From the NCBI GenBank assembly GCA_025997215.1, contig BNUH01000006.1, positions 8,322-72,321 on the forward strand: a DNA stretch of 64,000 bases, read 5' to 3'. The notes below the pieces were generated by a model that worked only from the letters and a program-made list of their open reading frames with translations, had not been told where the DNA came from and did not search any database. Made by a program: the position numbers and the translations under genes. Origin of the DNA: Clostridia bacterium (GTDB lineage Bacteria; Bacillota_A; Clostridia; Christensenellales; Aristaeellaceae). Shown here in pieces: positions 25,655-34,594 of the stretch. Position 1 is the stretch's first letter. Every line of letters begins with the position of its first letter.

Positions 25655-25734
25655 AGGTTCACGAACAGCCCACAGGACGACCGATACCAAGGTGTAATTA
25701 TAGCATCGGTGGCTCAGGATGTCAAGCACAGGGC

Positions 25735-25784
25735 AAAATCATTTCAGGGCTTGTTCATGAAAATCATTTTAGGGCCTGTACACG
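25735..25784. repeat. Two tandem copies of a 25-nt unit
   Basis: AAAATCATTTCAGGGCTTGT and the next five bases recur immediately as AAAATCATTTTAGGGCCTGT plus five, with four differences. They lie about 60 nt before the transposase remnant and could be a leftover element end. Two copies are too few for a CRISPR array. Confidence 0.55.
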
Positions 25785-25844
25785 AAAAAGATAAAGATTA
25801 TATTTAGTAATCAAGAGGAAGGAAGAAAAGAGTGTCGAAAAAGA

Positions 25845-26501
25845 ATGGAGGGAGCAAGGAAAGGAGCAAAAGAGACGAGGTACATCATCAAGCAAATACG
25901 AAGAATAAAGGATGCCCGGCAATCATGGAAGACAAAGCACACGCTGGAGGAAATTCTGGTGATAAGTATAGTGGCGATGCTGTGCGGAGCGGATAGCATC
26001 AGCAAGATAGTGCACTTTGCCAAATTGCGGGAAAGATGGTTGAGGAAATATTTACCTCTCCCCAATGGGATACCGCATCGGTTAACGATATGGAGAACGT
26101 TGAGTGCGATGAATCCGAAGGCATTGGAAGAAATATTCAAACGCGCTACACTGGAGCAGAAACTGATTGTCTCCTACTCGCCCAAATATAAGGCGTACCA
26201 GCGTGAGGTTCGGGCGGGGCAGACAGATCGTGCGCAGCGGCTTGTGAACAATCCCTCGCAGTTGAACCGCAAGAAGGCAAGCGACCCGCGGTGGTTTGTG
26301 GAACAGACACATATAACGCCTAATAGACAGGTCGCCAAGGGAAAAAAGGCGAGGCTGTCCCAGGAAGTCATAGACAAAGAAGCGCGGTTTGCACAGTGCA
26401 TTTGGCTTAAAGACAGACCAGCATATCATCACGAAAAAAAGATGGCGCTCATACAAAAGCAGAGCAAAGACGACAGAGACTGCCGCCGTCGCGGGCAATG
26501 A
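25845..26501 (+). pseudogene. Chimeric transposase remnant
   Basis: The 218-residue frame joins two unlike parts. Residues 1-95 match the N-terminal domain associated with ISAs1-type DDE transposases (HTLEEILVISIVAMLCGADS, then FAKLRERWLRKYLPL and NGIPHRLTIWRTLSAM). From about residue 98 it changes to sequence like the core of another IS4-related group (SPKYKAYQREVRAGQTDRAQ, then DPRWFVEQT). No DDE catalytic triad is complete, and the tail is basic and unlike either family. I take it as a fusion created by deletion between two decayed elements. It has no obvious terminal inverted repeats. Confidence 0.55.
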
Positions 26502-26555
26502 TCCTGCTCCTTAAGGATTCTCAAATTTGGAATTGCTGGTCACCCTAAGCGTCGC

Positions 26556-26584
26556 TTGATCCCCAACCCGTTATCCGCTATAAT
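26556..26584 (+). promoter_or_regulatory. Promoter of the VOC gene
   Basis: TTGATC at 26556-26561, 17-nt spacer, TATAAT at 26579-26584. AGGGGGGG follows before the ATG. Confidence 0.75.
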
Positions 26585-26608
26585 CAACCTAAGGGGGGGA
26601 TTAATCCT

Positions 26609-27358
26609 ATGATCATCCGCGAACTTAACCATGTAGGCCTATTCACTCATAATATTGATGAATCCATTCGATTTTACCGGGACACGCTGGGCGGCATACT
26701 GATACGCAACTCAGCGTCGCAGGATTGGAAGCATCGCTTCATTTACGCGCAGATCGGCGCGGGCGTGGTTGAGATCATCGGTGTGGCGCCTGACGCGCGT
26801 ACGGGCTTTGCGCATGTGGCGTATCTGGTCCACCCGCAGAGCCTGGATTCTGCGTATGAATTCCTCGCCGGACAGGGCTTTGAATTCACCGGCCCGCCCA
26901 GAGCGGCGCTGTCGGGCGTGGGACGGTTAGTCTTCTATAAGGATATCAGCGGCGCGCTATTCGAACTGATCCAGCGTGAAGAGGACATCCGCAAGCCTCC
27001 GTTTGTGACCGACACGATTGCCTCATTCGACGGCATCGTGATCAACGCGCCCGCCGATAAGCTGGACAACCTCCGCGCGCATTATACGACGGAGCTTGGC
27101 CTTGAATCCAGGGGCACGCTTCGCGGCGATGCGCGTTACGGCATCAACGACGACCACCTGATCGTCCGCGCGAGCCTTAGTAATTCAGACAATATGGAAA
27201 AACCGGATACCATGGACTGCATCGACAGCATTGCTTTAACCGCCGCGCCCGGTGCAATGGGCAGACTGACCGACGCTGGCGCACCGATCAAGGATATCGG
27301 CGACGGCCTATTCTGCGTAAGCGGCCCCAGCGGTGAGCGGCTGGTGTTCTCAAATTAA
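26609..27358 (+). CDS. VOC-family (glyoxalase/dioxygenase-fold) protein
   Basis: A 249-residue protein with two VOC modules. The first (residues 3-123) is clear: LNHVGLFTHNIDESIRFYRD with a metal-ligand His, FAHVAYLV with a second, and GALFELIQ with a Glu. The second (residues 138-248) is degenerate: FDGIVINAPADKLDNLRAHYTTELGLES, read here as two separate blocks, and VSGPSGERLVF. Family members include glyoxalase I, epimerases and dioxygenases. The substrate is unknown. Its own promoter precedes it, and no functional partner is next to it. Confidence 0.75.
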   Translation: MIIRELNHVGLFTHNIDESIRFYRDTLGGILIRNSASQDWKHRFIYAQIGAGVVEIIGVAPDARTGFAHVAYLVHPQSLDSAYEFLAGQGFEFTGPPRAALSGVGRLVFYKDISGALFELIQREEDIRKPPFVTDTIASFDGIVINAPADKLDNLRAHYTTELGLESRGTLRGDARYGINDDHLIVRASLSNSDNMEKPDTMDCIDSIALTAAPGAMGRLTDAGAPIKDIGDGLFCVSGPSGERLVFSN

Positions 27359-27390
27359 GTTATAATAACTTAATAATCCTGTTAAGTTAT
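27355..27390. repeat. AT-rich palindrome at a convergent gene junction
   Basis: TTAAGTTATAATAACTTAA at 27355-27373 is a perfect palindrome with a 1-nt centre and includes the VOC stop codon. A third copy of TTAAGTTAT lies at 27382-27390, overlapping the end of the fucokinase gene. It may serve as a shared terminator. Confidence 0.45.
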
Positions 27391-30366
27391 CCTGCAAGGC
27401 CACACAGACACGCCGCTTTCCTGGAAGCATTCATCCAGCCGCGCCGCTAACCGCGCCTCCGTTATGCCCGCCTTCCTGACCACCGCGAAAAAACCGCCGC
27501 CGCCCGCGCCGCAGATCATAGCGCCGTCGATCAGATCCGCGCAGACCTGCTCCATCAGGTCGATGCAGCGGTTGGTTGAACCGGGATCCAACGCCTTGGA
27601 CAGCGTCCAATGCTGATTCAACAGCCGCGCGAACGCCTTGATGTTCCCGCGCTCCAGCTCGAACGCCATGAGCGAGGCCAGCCGCTGTATCTTAGCCAGA
27701 ATTTTCAGCGACTCGCGGTCGGCGTCGATCACCTTGCCCACGATCTCGCGCAGTATGTTGCGTGCCAGACGACGCTGCCCCGTGTAGATCAGAGAAAGCC
27801 GCGCGTTCAATTCGTCCAGCGTCTGCTGGGATATGCGCACCTGTTGGACGTTCAACCGCTGCGGCGCGCCTTCACACGATGTGAACAGCTTAACGCCCGG
27901 GAACAGCGCGCCAGCCTGATCCTGCCAGCCGCCGCCCGTGGCCATCACCTGCTCGGCCAGCAGCGTCTTTTCAAGAACAACCGCGTCGTCGTCCGGCAAA
28001 CCGAATAATTGCGAAACCGCGCGTATTGCCGCCGCCGCCAGTATGCTCGATCCGCCTAACCCGGAACCCTTGGGCAGTTCGCTCGACACGCCAACCAGCA
28101 GCCCGCCGCCCCAGCGTTCTGCCGGGATCGGGCCTGTCGCGCCGCGCGGCACTATCCCCGAAGCGATCAGCACGGCGCGTCCCAGCGCGAACGGTTCACG
28201 CGGATCAATGTCCGCGCTCAATCGGTTCATGCTGTCGAATTCCGCCGCGCGAACGCTGTCGTCCGGGCCGGACGCATGCGGATCAACCATCTCCAGCCTA
28301 ACGACAGGTTGTGCAAGCCGCCGCGCCCACGCGCGAAGCGGCTGTTTTCCGTCCAGCAATATGGCGGCGTTGAGCACCGTCCCGCCCTCCTGCAGGCAGT
28401 ATGGCGGCGTGTCGCTCCAGCCGCCGCCGAAGTTGATCCGCGCGGGCAGCGTCGCCTCCGCGCTGTCGCGGATCATCCGCACATCCGCAGCCCCGGCCAA
28501 ATCCCCCGCCGAAGCTTCAAACATATATGTATTTATTGATCCATAACATTGATCCTCGTAGACGGGATCGTTCGTCATGTGGTATAAGGCATGGCTCAAA
28601 CGCATACCCAGCGGATACGGCGCGGTTTCCGCTACCGCCGACAACCGCCGGATCTGCCGCTCGCGTTCCTTACCGCCGTGGGAAATATTGGATGCCGCGT
28701 GCGCGTACGTCTCGCCCGCTTTCAACGCCTGGAGCATTCGTTCTACACGTATAATATCCTCGATGTTATCCTCTTCGCACAGTACCTTCGTGACGTCGGC
28801 CAGCGCGAAACTCTCCTTGAGGCTCAACCGTTCGGAAGCAAGCCACCCGCGCAGCGCCTCTGCGTCGCCATTCTCCTCCATCAAGCCTAGCAAGGTTCGC
28901 GCATTTTTCGCCGCTTCCGCCCACGAACCGCCGGGCGTGAACAGCGGCGCTTCCCACAGCGGCGTCGAATCGGGAATACCCACGTCCGGCAGTCTCCCCA
29001 GTCGGCTCGAACGCCACGCGGCCTTGGGGTTATCCGTCACACCGTACACTCTGATGACGAACCGCCCGTCCCTAAGCGGCAGCCCGTGCAGCGCGATTCC
29101 ATCCGGCACCGCGCCTTCCAGCCATTGCACATGCGATAACGCGCAGCCCTCGCCGATCGTGGCGGCATGGCCCACGCGCGAGGATTCCAGGTAACTCCCA
29201 GCGCCGATCCGCGCTCCCGGCTGCACCCAGCCGCGCACCCCGGCCCCGGAATCCAGCCTGCCTGCGCATAATGAATACCGCCGCCAGTTCAGTTCGCCGC
29301 TCTTTTCCTCGGCGCCGAGCATCAGCTGGTGTAATTCTGTTGTAGTACCAAAGTGGATGAACCGCGCCGGAGACAGGCAGATCATCCTAAGCGGCGTGCG
29401 GCTAAGCACATTCCACAGCGCGCGGCGGCAATCGTCCAGCGCGGCGGTGTGCCGGCCTTCAGCCTCCTGCGCCAAGTATGAATCCAGCGTCGCGTCGATG
29501 GCCATCGGGTACAGGAAGTCGCCGTAAAAACTCAACCGCGTATCCTCGTTGATGAATCGTCCGGCCGCCGCGTCGTCCTCAACCAGGTCGGCTAGCCGTT
29601 CCAGCAGCGACGAATCCATCCACACCGCGCCCGTATCCAGATGCACACGATTGCCTTCGAGCACAGCGCCGCTTTCCTTTAATATGGATAACGGTTGCTT
29701 ATGCATAAACGCTTTCACGAATCCGCGCGAATCATCCAGGAATACGCCATGCCTTTCGCCCGCCTCGACCGGCACGCCGACGGTCAGGCACGCGGCCTTC
29801 GACCATTCCAAATCGATCTGGAGCGCGCTGAATAACAGCAGCACATCCCCGCACAGCGTCAGCATCCCGCCCGGCAACCGCGCGGGCACCCCCGCCAGCG
29901 CGATCATTAATTCGTCGAATAGGGATGAAACGCGGCCGTCCGGCAGCGTCCGCGGCACGGGCGAGAACAGCTTGCCCAGCGCGGAATACTGCGGTACCCG
30001 CTGACTATCGCCGCCTGAATGCAGCACCAGTATGCGGTGTTTCGCGAAGGGTTCAGAATTCTTCCGATGCCGAAGCGTTTTCAGCAGGTGCAGCGTCGCG
30101 CCGCCGCTGCCCACGCGCTTGCCTTCGGGATCGGCGATCACTGCGAAACGCGTCTGCGCGGGCAGCCAGCCGCGCCGCATCCGCCGTTCAACCTGCGCGC
30201 GGTAGGCGTCGGCCTGCGCCTCGTTCGACGCGGTGATCACCACATCCGACCAGGTATCCTTCTCGGCGCGCGTTGCTATAGCGCGGTAATCGGCCCAGCT
30301 GTCGTCCATACTCTGGCGCAGAAACGCGGCGTTAACTTGCCGCATCGTCAATGATTCGGATGACAT
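27382..30366 (-). CDS. fkp: Bifunctional L-fucokinase/fucose-1-phosphate guanylyltransferase
   Basis: A 994-residue enzyme of the Fkp type, about the length of the Bacteroides protein. It phosphorylates L-fucose and then makes GDP-L-fucose, the donor for fucosylated glycans. Residues 60-480 are the pyrophosphorylase part (GKRVGSGGATLHLLKTL, VLHSGGDSQRVPQYSALGKL). A left-handed helix-like segment follows (GSYLESSRVGHAATIGEGC). Residues 640-990 are the GHMP kinase part (RINFGGGWSDTPPYCLQEGG, LPKGSGLGGSSILAAAAIRA, ICGAGGGGFFAVV). A salvage enzyme implies uptake of free fucose. It is last in an operon with two glycan-building enzymes. Confidence 0.9.
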   Translation of the reverse strand: MSSESLTMRQVNAAFLRQSMDDSWADYRAIATRAEKDTWSDVVITASNEAQADAYRAQVERRMRRGWLPAQTRFAVIADPEGKRVGSGGATLHLLKTLRHRKNSEPFAKHRILVLHSGGDSQRVPQYSALGKLFSPVPRTLPDGRVSSLFDELMIALAGVPARLPGGMLTLCGDVLLLFSALQIDLEWSKAACLTVGVPVEAGERHGVFLDDSRGFVKAFMHKQPLSILKESGAVLEGNRVHLDTGAVWMDSSLLERLADLVEDDAAAGRFINEDTRLSFYGDFLYPMAIDATLDSYLAQEAEGRHTAALDDCRRALWNVLSRTPLRMICLSPARFIHFGTTTELHQLMLGAEEKSGELNWRRYSLCAGRLDSGAGVRGWVQPGARIGAGSYLESSRVGHAATIGEGCALSHVQWLEGAVPDGIALHGLPLRDGRFVIRVYGVTDNPKAAWRSSRLGRLPDVGIPDSTPLWEAPLFTPGGSWAEAAKNARTLLGLMEENGDAEALRGWLASERLSLKESFALADVTKVLCEEDNIEDIIRVERMLQALKAGETYAHAASNISHGGKERERQIRRLSAVAETAPYPLGMRLSHALYHMTNDPVYEDQCYGSINTYMFEASAGDLAGAADVRMIRDSAEATLPARINFGGGWSDTPPYCLQEGGTVLNAAILLDGKQPLRAWARRLAQPVVRLEMVDPHASGPDDSVRAAEFDSMNRLSADIDPREPFALGRAVLIASGIVPRGATGPIPAERWGGGLLVGVSSELPKGSGLGGSSILAAAAIRAVSQLFGLPDDDAVVLEKTLLAEQVMATGGGWQDQAGALFPGVKLFTSCEGAPQRLNVQQVRISQQTLDELNARLSLIYTGQRRLARNILREIVGKVIDADRESLKILAKIQRLASLMAFELERGNIKAFARLLNQHWTLSKALDPGSTNRCIDLMEQVCADLIDGAMICGAGGGGFFAVVRKAGITEARLAARLDECFQESGVSVWPCRIT

Positions 30367-30371
30367 AATTA

Positions 30372-31589
30372 TTACCCTTCCAACATATCCGCGTACTTTG
30401 CGTAAGCCGCTTCAGTATAGTACGCCCGATCGTATAACATTCTCGCCCGATAACCCATCGCCCGCGCCTGGTGCGGATTTGCGGCCAAGTCAACAATAGC
30501 CCCGGCGATGGCTTCCGACTCGCCGTGACCAAAGCACAGCCCAATTCCTTCGCGCTGAATGTCCCGCGTGATATCGTTCACACACCCGGAGATCAGCAGC
30601 ACAGGCCGTCCGCTGGCCAATATTCCGGCATACTTGCTGGGCAGCAGCACGTCCCTGAAAGCCCCGTCGAAGATTACCACCGCCAAATCCGCCAGCGCCA
30701 GCCGCTCCGACAGCTCGCTGGCCGGAGCGAATCCTTCAAAAACTGCGTTCGGCAGAGCCTCCGCTTCACGCTTCAGCGCGTCATAGTGCGAGCCGCCGCC
30801 CGCTATATGGAAGAGGATGTCATCCCGGCCGGATAATAGCCGCATGACGTCCAGCATCGTCATATATTCATGCGCAGCGCCGAAGTTGCCGCTGTATTGC
30901 ACGACAAACCTGCCGTCCCAGCCGCGCCTTGATTTTTCTTGATTGAAGGGTAACGTTTTTACAGAATCCAACGCAGGGTTGGGTATGACGGCAACGCCTT
31001 CCAGCCCGTACATCAGCCGCAGATGCGCCGCCATATCCGTCGAAATGGCCGCGACCGTCCGGCACGCCGACATCGCGCGGCGCATCATGGCCCGGAGCGC
31101 GCGGCACACCAGCCCATTCGCATTGGCCGAACCCGCCGCGACGAGCACATCCGGGTACAAATCCTGCACGCTCATCACCAGGTCAAAGGGGTTGAGCATC
31201 AACGATTTTTTGAGCGCGAGTATAACCACGGCCAGCGGTGGCGCGGTCGTTACCAATACCGTATTATTTTTATCAATACTATAGAATAATAGCGACAGCA
31301 TGAACGTCAAATGGTTGAACAGCTTCCCGGGCAAGGATTGTTTCGGAAAGGTTGAATTCCATAGACGTTGAACTAGCACGCCGTTTTCAGCATCGTCCTT
31401 GTCAATTGCAACGGCGTCCGCGTCGAACTCGCTACCCGAATCCTTCGCATAAAACGTCCGGCCGCATACGAGACGAACCGACTCAAACCGCTCCGATGCC
31501 GCCATCGTTCGCGCTAATCCGCGCATCAACTGCCCCGTAGCGGCCGTCTCGGGCGGATACTGTTGATTGATTATGACTAACCCGCGCAC
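30372..31589 (-). CDS. GT4-family glycosyltransferase (WcaI-like), GTG start
   Basis: A 405-residue GT-B enzyme resembling colanic-acid WcaI-type transferases. The N-terminus INQQYPPETAATGQLMRGLA is the acceptor-side motif. LYPDVLVAAG and VIPNPALDS lie in the middle. VQYSGNFGAAHEY opens the donor domain and ALADLAVVIFD with LPSKYAGILASGRPVL closes it. The start is GTG at 31589, 4 nt after the sugar transferase stop. It would add the second sugar, possibly fucose given the fkp gene 5 nt downstream (inference). Confidence 0.85.
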   Translation of the reverse strand: MRGLVIINQQYPPETAATGQLMRGLARTMAASERFESVRLVCGRTFYAKDSGSEFDADAVAIDKDDAENGVLVQRLWNSTFPKQSLPGKLFNHLTFMLSLLFYSIDKNNTVLVTTAPPLAVVILALKKSLMLNPFDLVMSVQDLYPDVLVAAGSANANGLVCRALRAMMRRAMSACRTVAAISTDMAAHLRLMYGLEGVAVIPNPALDSVKTLPFNQEKSRRGWDGRFVVQYSGNFGAAHEYMTMLDVMRLLSGRDDILFHIAGGGSHYDALKREAEALPNAVFEGFAPASELSERLALADLAVVIFDGAFRDVLLPSKYAGILASGRPVLLISGCVNDITRDIQREGIGLCFGHGESEAIAGAIVDLAANPHQARAMGYRARMLYDRAYYTEAAYAKYADMLEG

Positions 31590-31592
31590 TCG

Positions 31593-32336
31593 TCAAGCCC
31601 CCGGCGCTCGCGGCTGGCGGCCCGCGCTGCGCGAATACACGCGCGACGATTCGACATCGTACCGCGCGAACCACTCATTCTGACGATTGCGCGGCTTCGG
31701 CCGTTCGACAGCATCCTCCATCGAATCGTTCGGAACCTCGCCGCCCTCCTGAATCCCGCGCGCAGTTATGACGCACATTACGGAGTAGAGTATAACCTTC
31801 GCGTCCATCCGAAGCGACAGATGCGCGGCATAATAGGCGTCCAGCTCGGCCTTAGTCTGCGCGTTCACGCAGTCGCGGCCATTCACCTGCGCCCAGCCCG
31901 TAATCCCCGGGCGGACGTTATATGCGCCGAGTATCTGCCGCGCCTCGTGAACCACGGCTTCCTCCGGCACCAGCGGCCTCGGCCCGATCAGGCTCATCTC
32001 GCCCCGCAGGACGTTTATGAGCTGGGGCAGCTCATCGATGCTGGATTTGCGCAGCGTCCGGCCGATAGGGGTGATGACCGCGCCCGCGTTGCGCAGCTCG
32101 CTAGTCGCCACCGATCGCGGCGCGAACGTATACATCGTGCGGAATTTGTATATACGAAACAACCCGCCGCCCCGACCCACCCGCCGCTGCAGGAAGAACA
32201 CCGGGCCGGGCGAATCCAGGCAGATCATGACGGAAATAATGACGAATACCGGGCACAGCAGTATCAGCAATACAGCCGCGCACACGATATCCAGCGCGCG
32301 CTTCATGTGGGCGTAGAGTATGCGCCGCCGACCCAT
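31593..32336 (-). CDS. Undecaprenyl-phosphate sugar-1-phosphate transferase
   Basis: A 247-residue initiating transferase of the bacterial sugar transferase family (WcaJ/CpsE C-terminal type). It links a sugar-1-phosphate to undecaprenyl phosphate in the membrane, starting a lipid-linked glycan. MKRALDIVCAAVLLILLCPV is the membrane anchor with the K-x-D motif. RIYKFRTM, SSIDELPQLINVLRGEMSLI, GPRPLVPEE and RPGITGWAQVNGRD are catalytic blocks. The start overlaps the proA stop as TGATG, so it is coupled to it. Only the catalytic domain is present, with no sensor-like N-terminal helices. Confidence 0.9.
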   Translation of the reverse strand: MGRRRILYAHMKRALDIVCAAVLLILLCPVFVIISVMICLDSPGPVFFLQRRVGRGGGLFRIYKFRTMYTFAPRSVATSELRNAGAVITPIGRTLRKSSIDELPQLINVLRGEMSLIGPRPLVPEEAVVHEARQILGAYNVRPGITGWAQVNGRDCVNAQTKAELDAYYAAHLSLRMDAKVILYSVMCVITARGIQEGGEVPNDSMEDAVERPKPRNRQNEWFARYDVESSRVYSRSAGRQPRAPGA

Positions 32337-33658
32337 CACACCGGACACTCCTTCCGTATGGGTGTGTGCGCGTAAGTCCATTCCCCGTCCGCGAAGCCTT
32401 GGACGGTCTGTCCGGCTCCGATCAGCTTATATTTATACGTCATCAGGCCATCCATGCCGACCGGCCCGCGCGCTTGGATCTTGGTCGTCGATACGCCGAC
32501 CTCCGCGCCCAGCCCGAATCGGTAGCCGTCCGCGAACCGTGTCGAACAATTCCAGAACACGTCCGCGCTGTCCACCTCGTTCAGGAACCGCGTCGCGTTC
32601 TCCGCCGACAGCGTAACGATCGCGTCCGTATGCCCCGAACCGTGTCGGTTTATGTGAGCGATAGCCTCATCCAAGCTGGATACGACACGAATCGACAGGA
32701 TCGCGTCGAGGTACTCCGTATCCCAATCTTCAACCGAGGCGGGTATGCAATCGACAATAGCGCGGGTGCGCTCGTCGCCTCTCAGCTCACACTCGGACAT
32801 TCCTTTCGCTATAATCGGCAGCGCGTCCTCGGCGATATCCGCATGGATTAACAGCGTTTCGATGGCGTTGCATACCGCCGGATACTGCAGCTTGCTGTCG
32901 CGGACGATCTTCGTCGCCATCGTTATGAATTCATCACGTCCGGCCGCGCCTCCATTGTATCTATCCATATAGACGTGGCACAGGCCTTCCGCGTGCCCGA
33001 GTACGGGAATTTTGGTATTATCCATGATATACTGGACGAACGCGTTGCTGCCGCGCGGTATCAGCAGCGATATATACTCATCCAGCGCGAGCATGGAGGC
33101 GACGTCCTCGCGGGATTCCAGCAAGGCGGCCCAGCCGTCGGGTATGCCCGCATCGAGCGCGGCGGCATTCAGGACGGCAAACAACGCGCGGTTGGTCTCC
33201 AGCGCCTCCGATCCGCCCTTAAGCAATACTGAATTCCCCGTCTTAAGGCACAGCGCGGCAATCTGCACCAGCGCGTCCGGCCGCGACTCGAATACCATGC
33301 CGATCACGCCGATCGGACAGCTTACGCGGTACAGTTCCAGGCTGTCTGCGATCTGTGTGGATACTAGCGTCCGCCCGATCGGATCGGGCTGGGCAGCGAT
33401 GGCATGCAGCTCGGCAATGGATTCATCCAGCTTGTGCGCGTCATACTTCAGCCGTTTGAGCAGCGGTGCGGGGAGGCTTTGGGCGGCTGCCAGGTCGCGG
33501 GCATTGGCGGCGAATATGGTCTCGCGCGCGGCGTACAGCGCGTCCGCGATCCCCAGCAGCGCCGCGTTGCGCACGCTCAACGGCGTAGCGGCCAGCCGCC
33601 TAGAGGCATCCTTGGCCGCGGCAGCGTTTTCCATTACGGTCATATGATTTATGGTCAT
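32336..33658 (-). CDS. proA: Gamma-glutamyl phosphate reductase
   Basis: A 440-residue NADPH-dependent aldehyde dehydrogenase superfamily enzyme that reduces glutamyl-5-phosphate in proline synthesis. KDASRRLAATPLSVRNAAL is the usual N-terminal block. GVIGMVFESRPDALVQIAAL is the cofactor region. VLGHAEGLCHVYMD near residue 250 contains the catalytic Cys. EVGVSTTKIQARGPVGMDGL ends the domain. The start at 33658 has GGAGGAAG upstream. proB is not adjacent, and the gene leads a glycan operon by direct overlap, an unusual grouping. Confidence 0.95.
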   Translation of the reverse strand: MTINHMTVMENAAAAKDASRRLAATPLSVRNAALLGIADALYAARETIFAANARDLAAAQSLPAPLLKRLKYDAHKLDESIAELHAIAAQPDPIGRTLVSTQIADSLELYRVSCPIGVIGMVFESRPDALVQIAALCLKTGNSVLLKGGSEALETNRALFAVLNAAALDAGIPDGWAALLESREDVASMLALDEYISLLIPRGSNAFVQYIMDNTKIPVLGHAEGLCHVYMDRYNGGAAGRDEFITMATKIVRDSKLQYPAVCNAIETLLIHADIAEDALPIIAKGMSECELRGDERTRAIVDCIPASVEDWDTEYLDAILSIRVVSSLDEAIAHINRHGSGHTDAIVTLSAENATRFLNEVDSADVFWNCSTRFADGYRFGLGAEVGVSTTKIQARGPVGMDGLMTYKYKLIGAGQTVQGFADGEWTYAHTPIRKECPV

Positions 33659-33689
33659 ATAACTTCCTCCATCGCCCACAACTTACCTA

Positions 33690-33718
33690 ATTATACACGA
33701 ACCCTCCCGTTTTGTCAA
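33690..33718 (-). promoter_or_regulatory. Promoter of the proA-sugar transferase-GT4-fkp operon
   Basis: On the minus strand TTGACA (33713-33718), 17-nt spacer, TATAAT (33690-33695). Both boxes are exact consensus. It lies directly behind the terminator of the upstream gene. Confidence 0.85.
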
Positions 33719-33719
33719 A

Positions 33720-33748
33720 AAATACACAAGCGACGGCTTTGCCGCCGT
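33720..33748 (-). terminator. Probable terminator of the DUF2807 gene
   Basis: Stem CGGCGGC-aaa-GCCGTCG (one G-U pair) ends 3 nt after the stop codon; a T-rich run follows after about 8 nt. The spacing to the T tract makes it a moderate terminator. Confidence 0.5.
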
Positions 33749-33749
33749 T

Positions 33750-34382
33750 CTACTGCCGCACGATACTCCCGACGCCGTCATGCTGGACATTCAGCGTTGG
33801 GTTGCCCTTGTAAACCAGTTGGCCGACCCCCGACAGATTCCCGTCGAGCGAGTCCGTGGCCCAAACCTTCAGCGTGCCTACGCCACCTAGGTTGACTGTG
33901 GCATGCTTAACCTGGTACCTCGTCGCGTCCACACTGCCGACGCCAGCCAGCTTTATCGTAAGGCTCTCGGCGCTTCCCTCATTCAACGTTATCGAACCCG
34001 CTCCCTCCATATCGATGGCTGTCAGCGTAGGCATCGTTATGTCGATCGCCAGTTTCGTCGTCCTGGCGGCCGGCAGATCCATGCTGATGTTGAGCGCGCT
34101 GCCGATGTTGAGCGCACCGCCAGTCACGGTCGTCTTGACGTGCTGCTGGGCGCTGCTGTCCGTCGTGACGTTTACGCTGTATCGGTCGGCGAAGCTGACC
34201 GTCACCTCACCCGCTCCGTTGAATACGATGCTGTCAAACTCGGACACCGTTCGCTCCTCGCTGGTAATCGTTCCCGAACCGATCAACAGGCTGGTGCAGC
34301 CGGACAACAGCATCAGCATCGCGAGCGAGACGGCAACCACAATCAGCGCCTTTTTGTTGAATCTATTGAGCATATTGGACAT
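33750..34382 (-). CDS. DUF2807 (GIN-domain) lipoprotein
   Basis: A 210-residue exported lipoprotein. A lipobox LLSGC closes the signal peptide near residue 29. The mature part is the repetitive beta structure of DUF2807, also called the putative auto-transporter adhesin head GIN domain (FDSIVFNGAGEVTVSFADRY, MEGAGSITLNEGSAESLTIK, LAGVGSVDAT, LGGVGTLKV, LSGVGQL). The recurring G-(A/V)-G steps mark the turns of the helix-like fold. It is on the cell surface, role unknown. GGAG precedes the ATG. It appears to be a single-gene transcript. Confidence 0.85.
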   Translation of the reverse strand: MSNMLNRFNKKALIVVAVSLAMLMLLSGCTSLLIGSGTITSEERTVSEFDSIVFNGAGEVTVSFADRYSVNVTTDSSAQQHVKTTVTGGALNIGSALNISMDLPAARTTKLAIDITMPTLTAIDMEGAGSITLNEGSAESLTIKLAGVGSVDATRYQVKHATVNLGGVGTLKVWATDSLDGNLSGVGQLVYKGNPTLNVQHDGVGSIVRQ

Positions 34383-34493
34383 TTAGTAAATCTCCTTCCG
34401 GGCGTTGGCATCCACCCACTAGACATTATATACCAGCCGCGCCTCGACTGCATGAGAAACCCATGAGAATTAATAGCGAATCCGATAGAAATA

Positions 34494-34522
34494 TTGACAT
34501 GCCCAACCCCGCCTGATATCAT
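34494..34522 (+). promoter_or_regulatory. Promoter of asd-dapA
   Basis: TTGACA at 34494-34499, 17-nt spacer, TATCAT at 34517-34522. No lysine riboswitch fold was seen in the roughly 70-nt leader, which is too short for one. Confidence 0.75.
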
Positions 34523-34594
34523 ACAAGCCAGCGCGATCGAGCATAATGTAGAATATAGACTGGTTTCGGCCATGTCCAAGGAGGAATAGTTATA

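Noticed and set aside
25735..25784. Start of a CRISPR array
   Set aside because: Only two directly abutting units without spacers, and no cas genes.
34523..34594. Lysine riboswitch before asd-dapA
   Set aside because: The leader from the promoter to the ATG is about 65 nt, much shorter than a lysine riboswitch.
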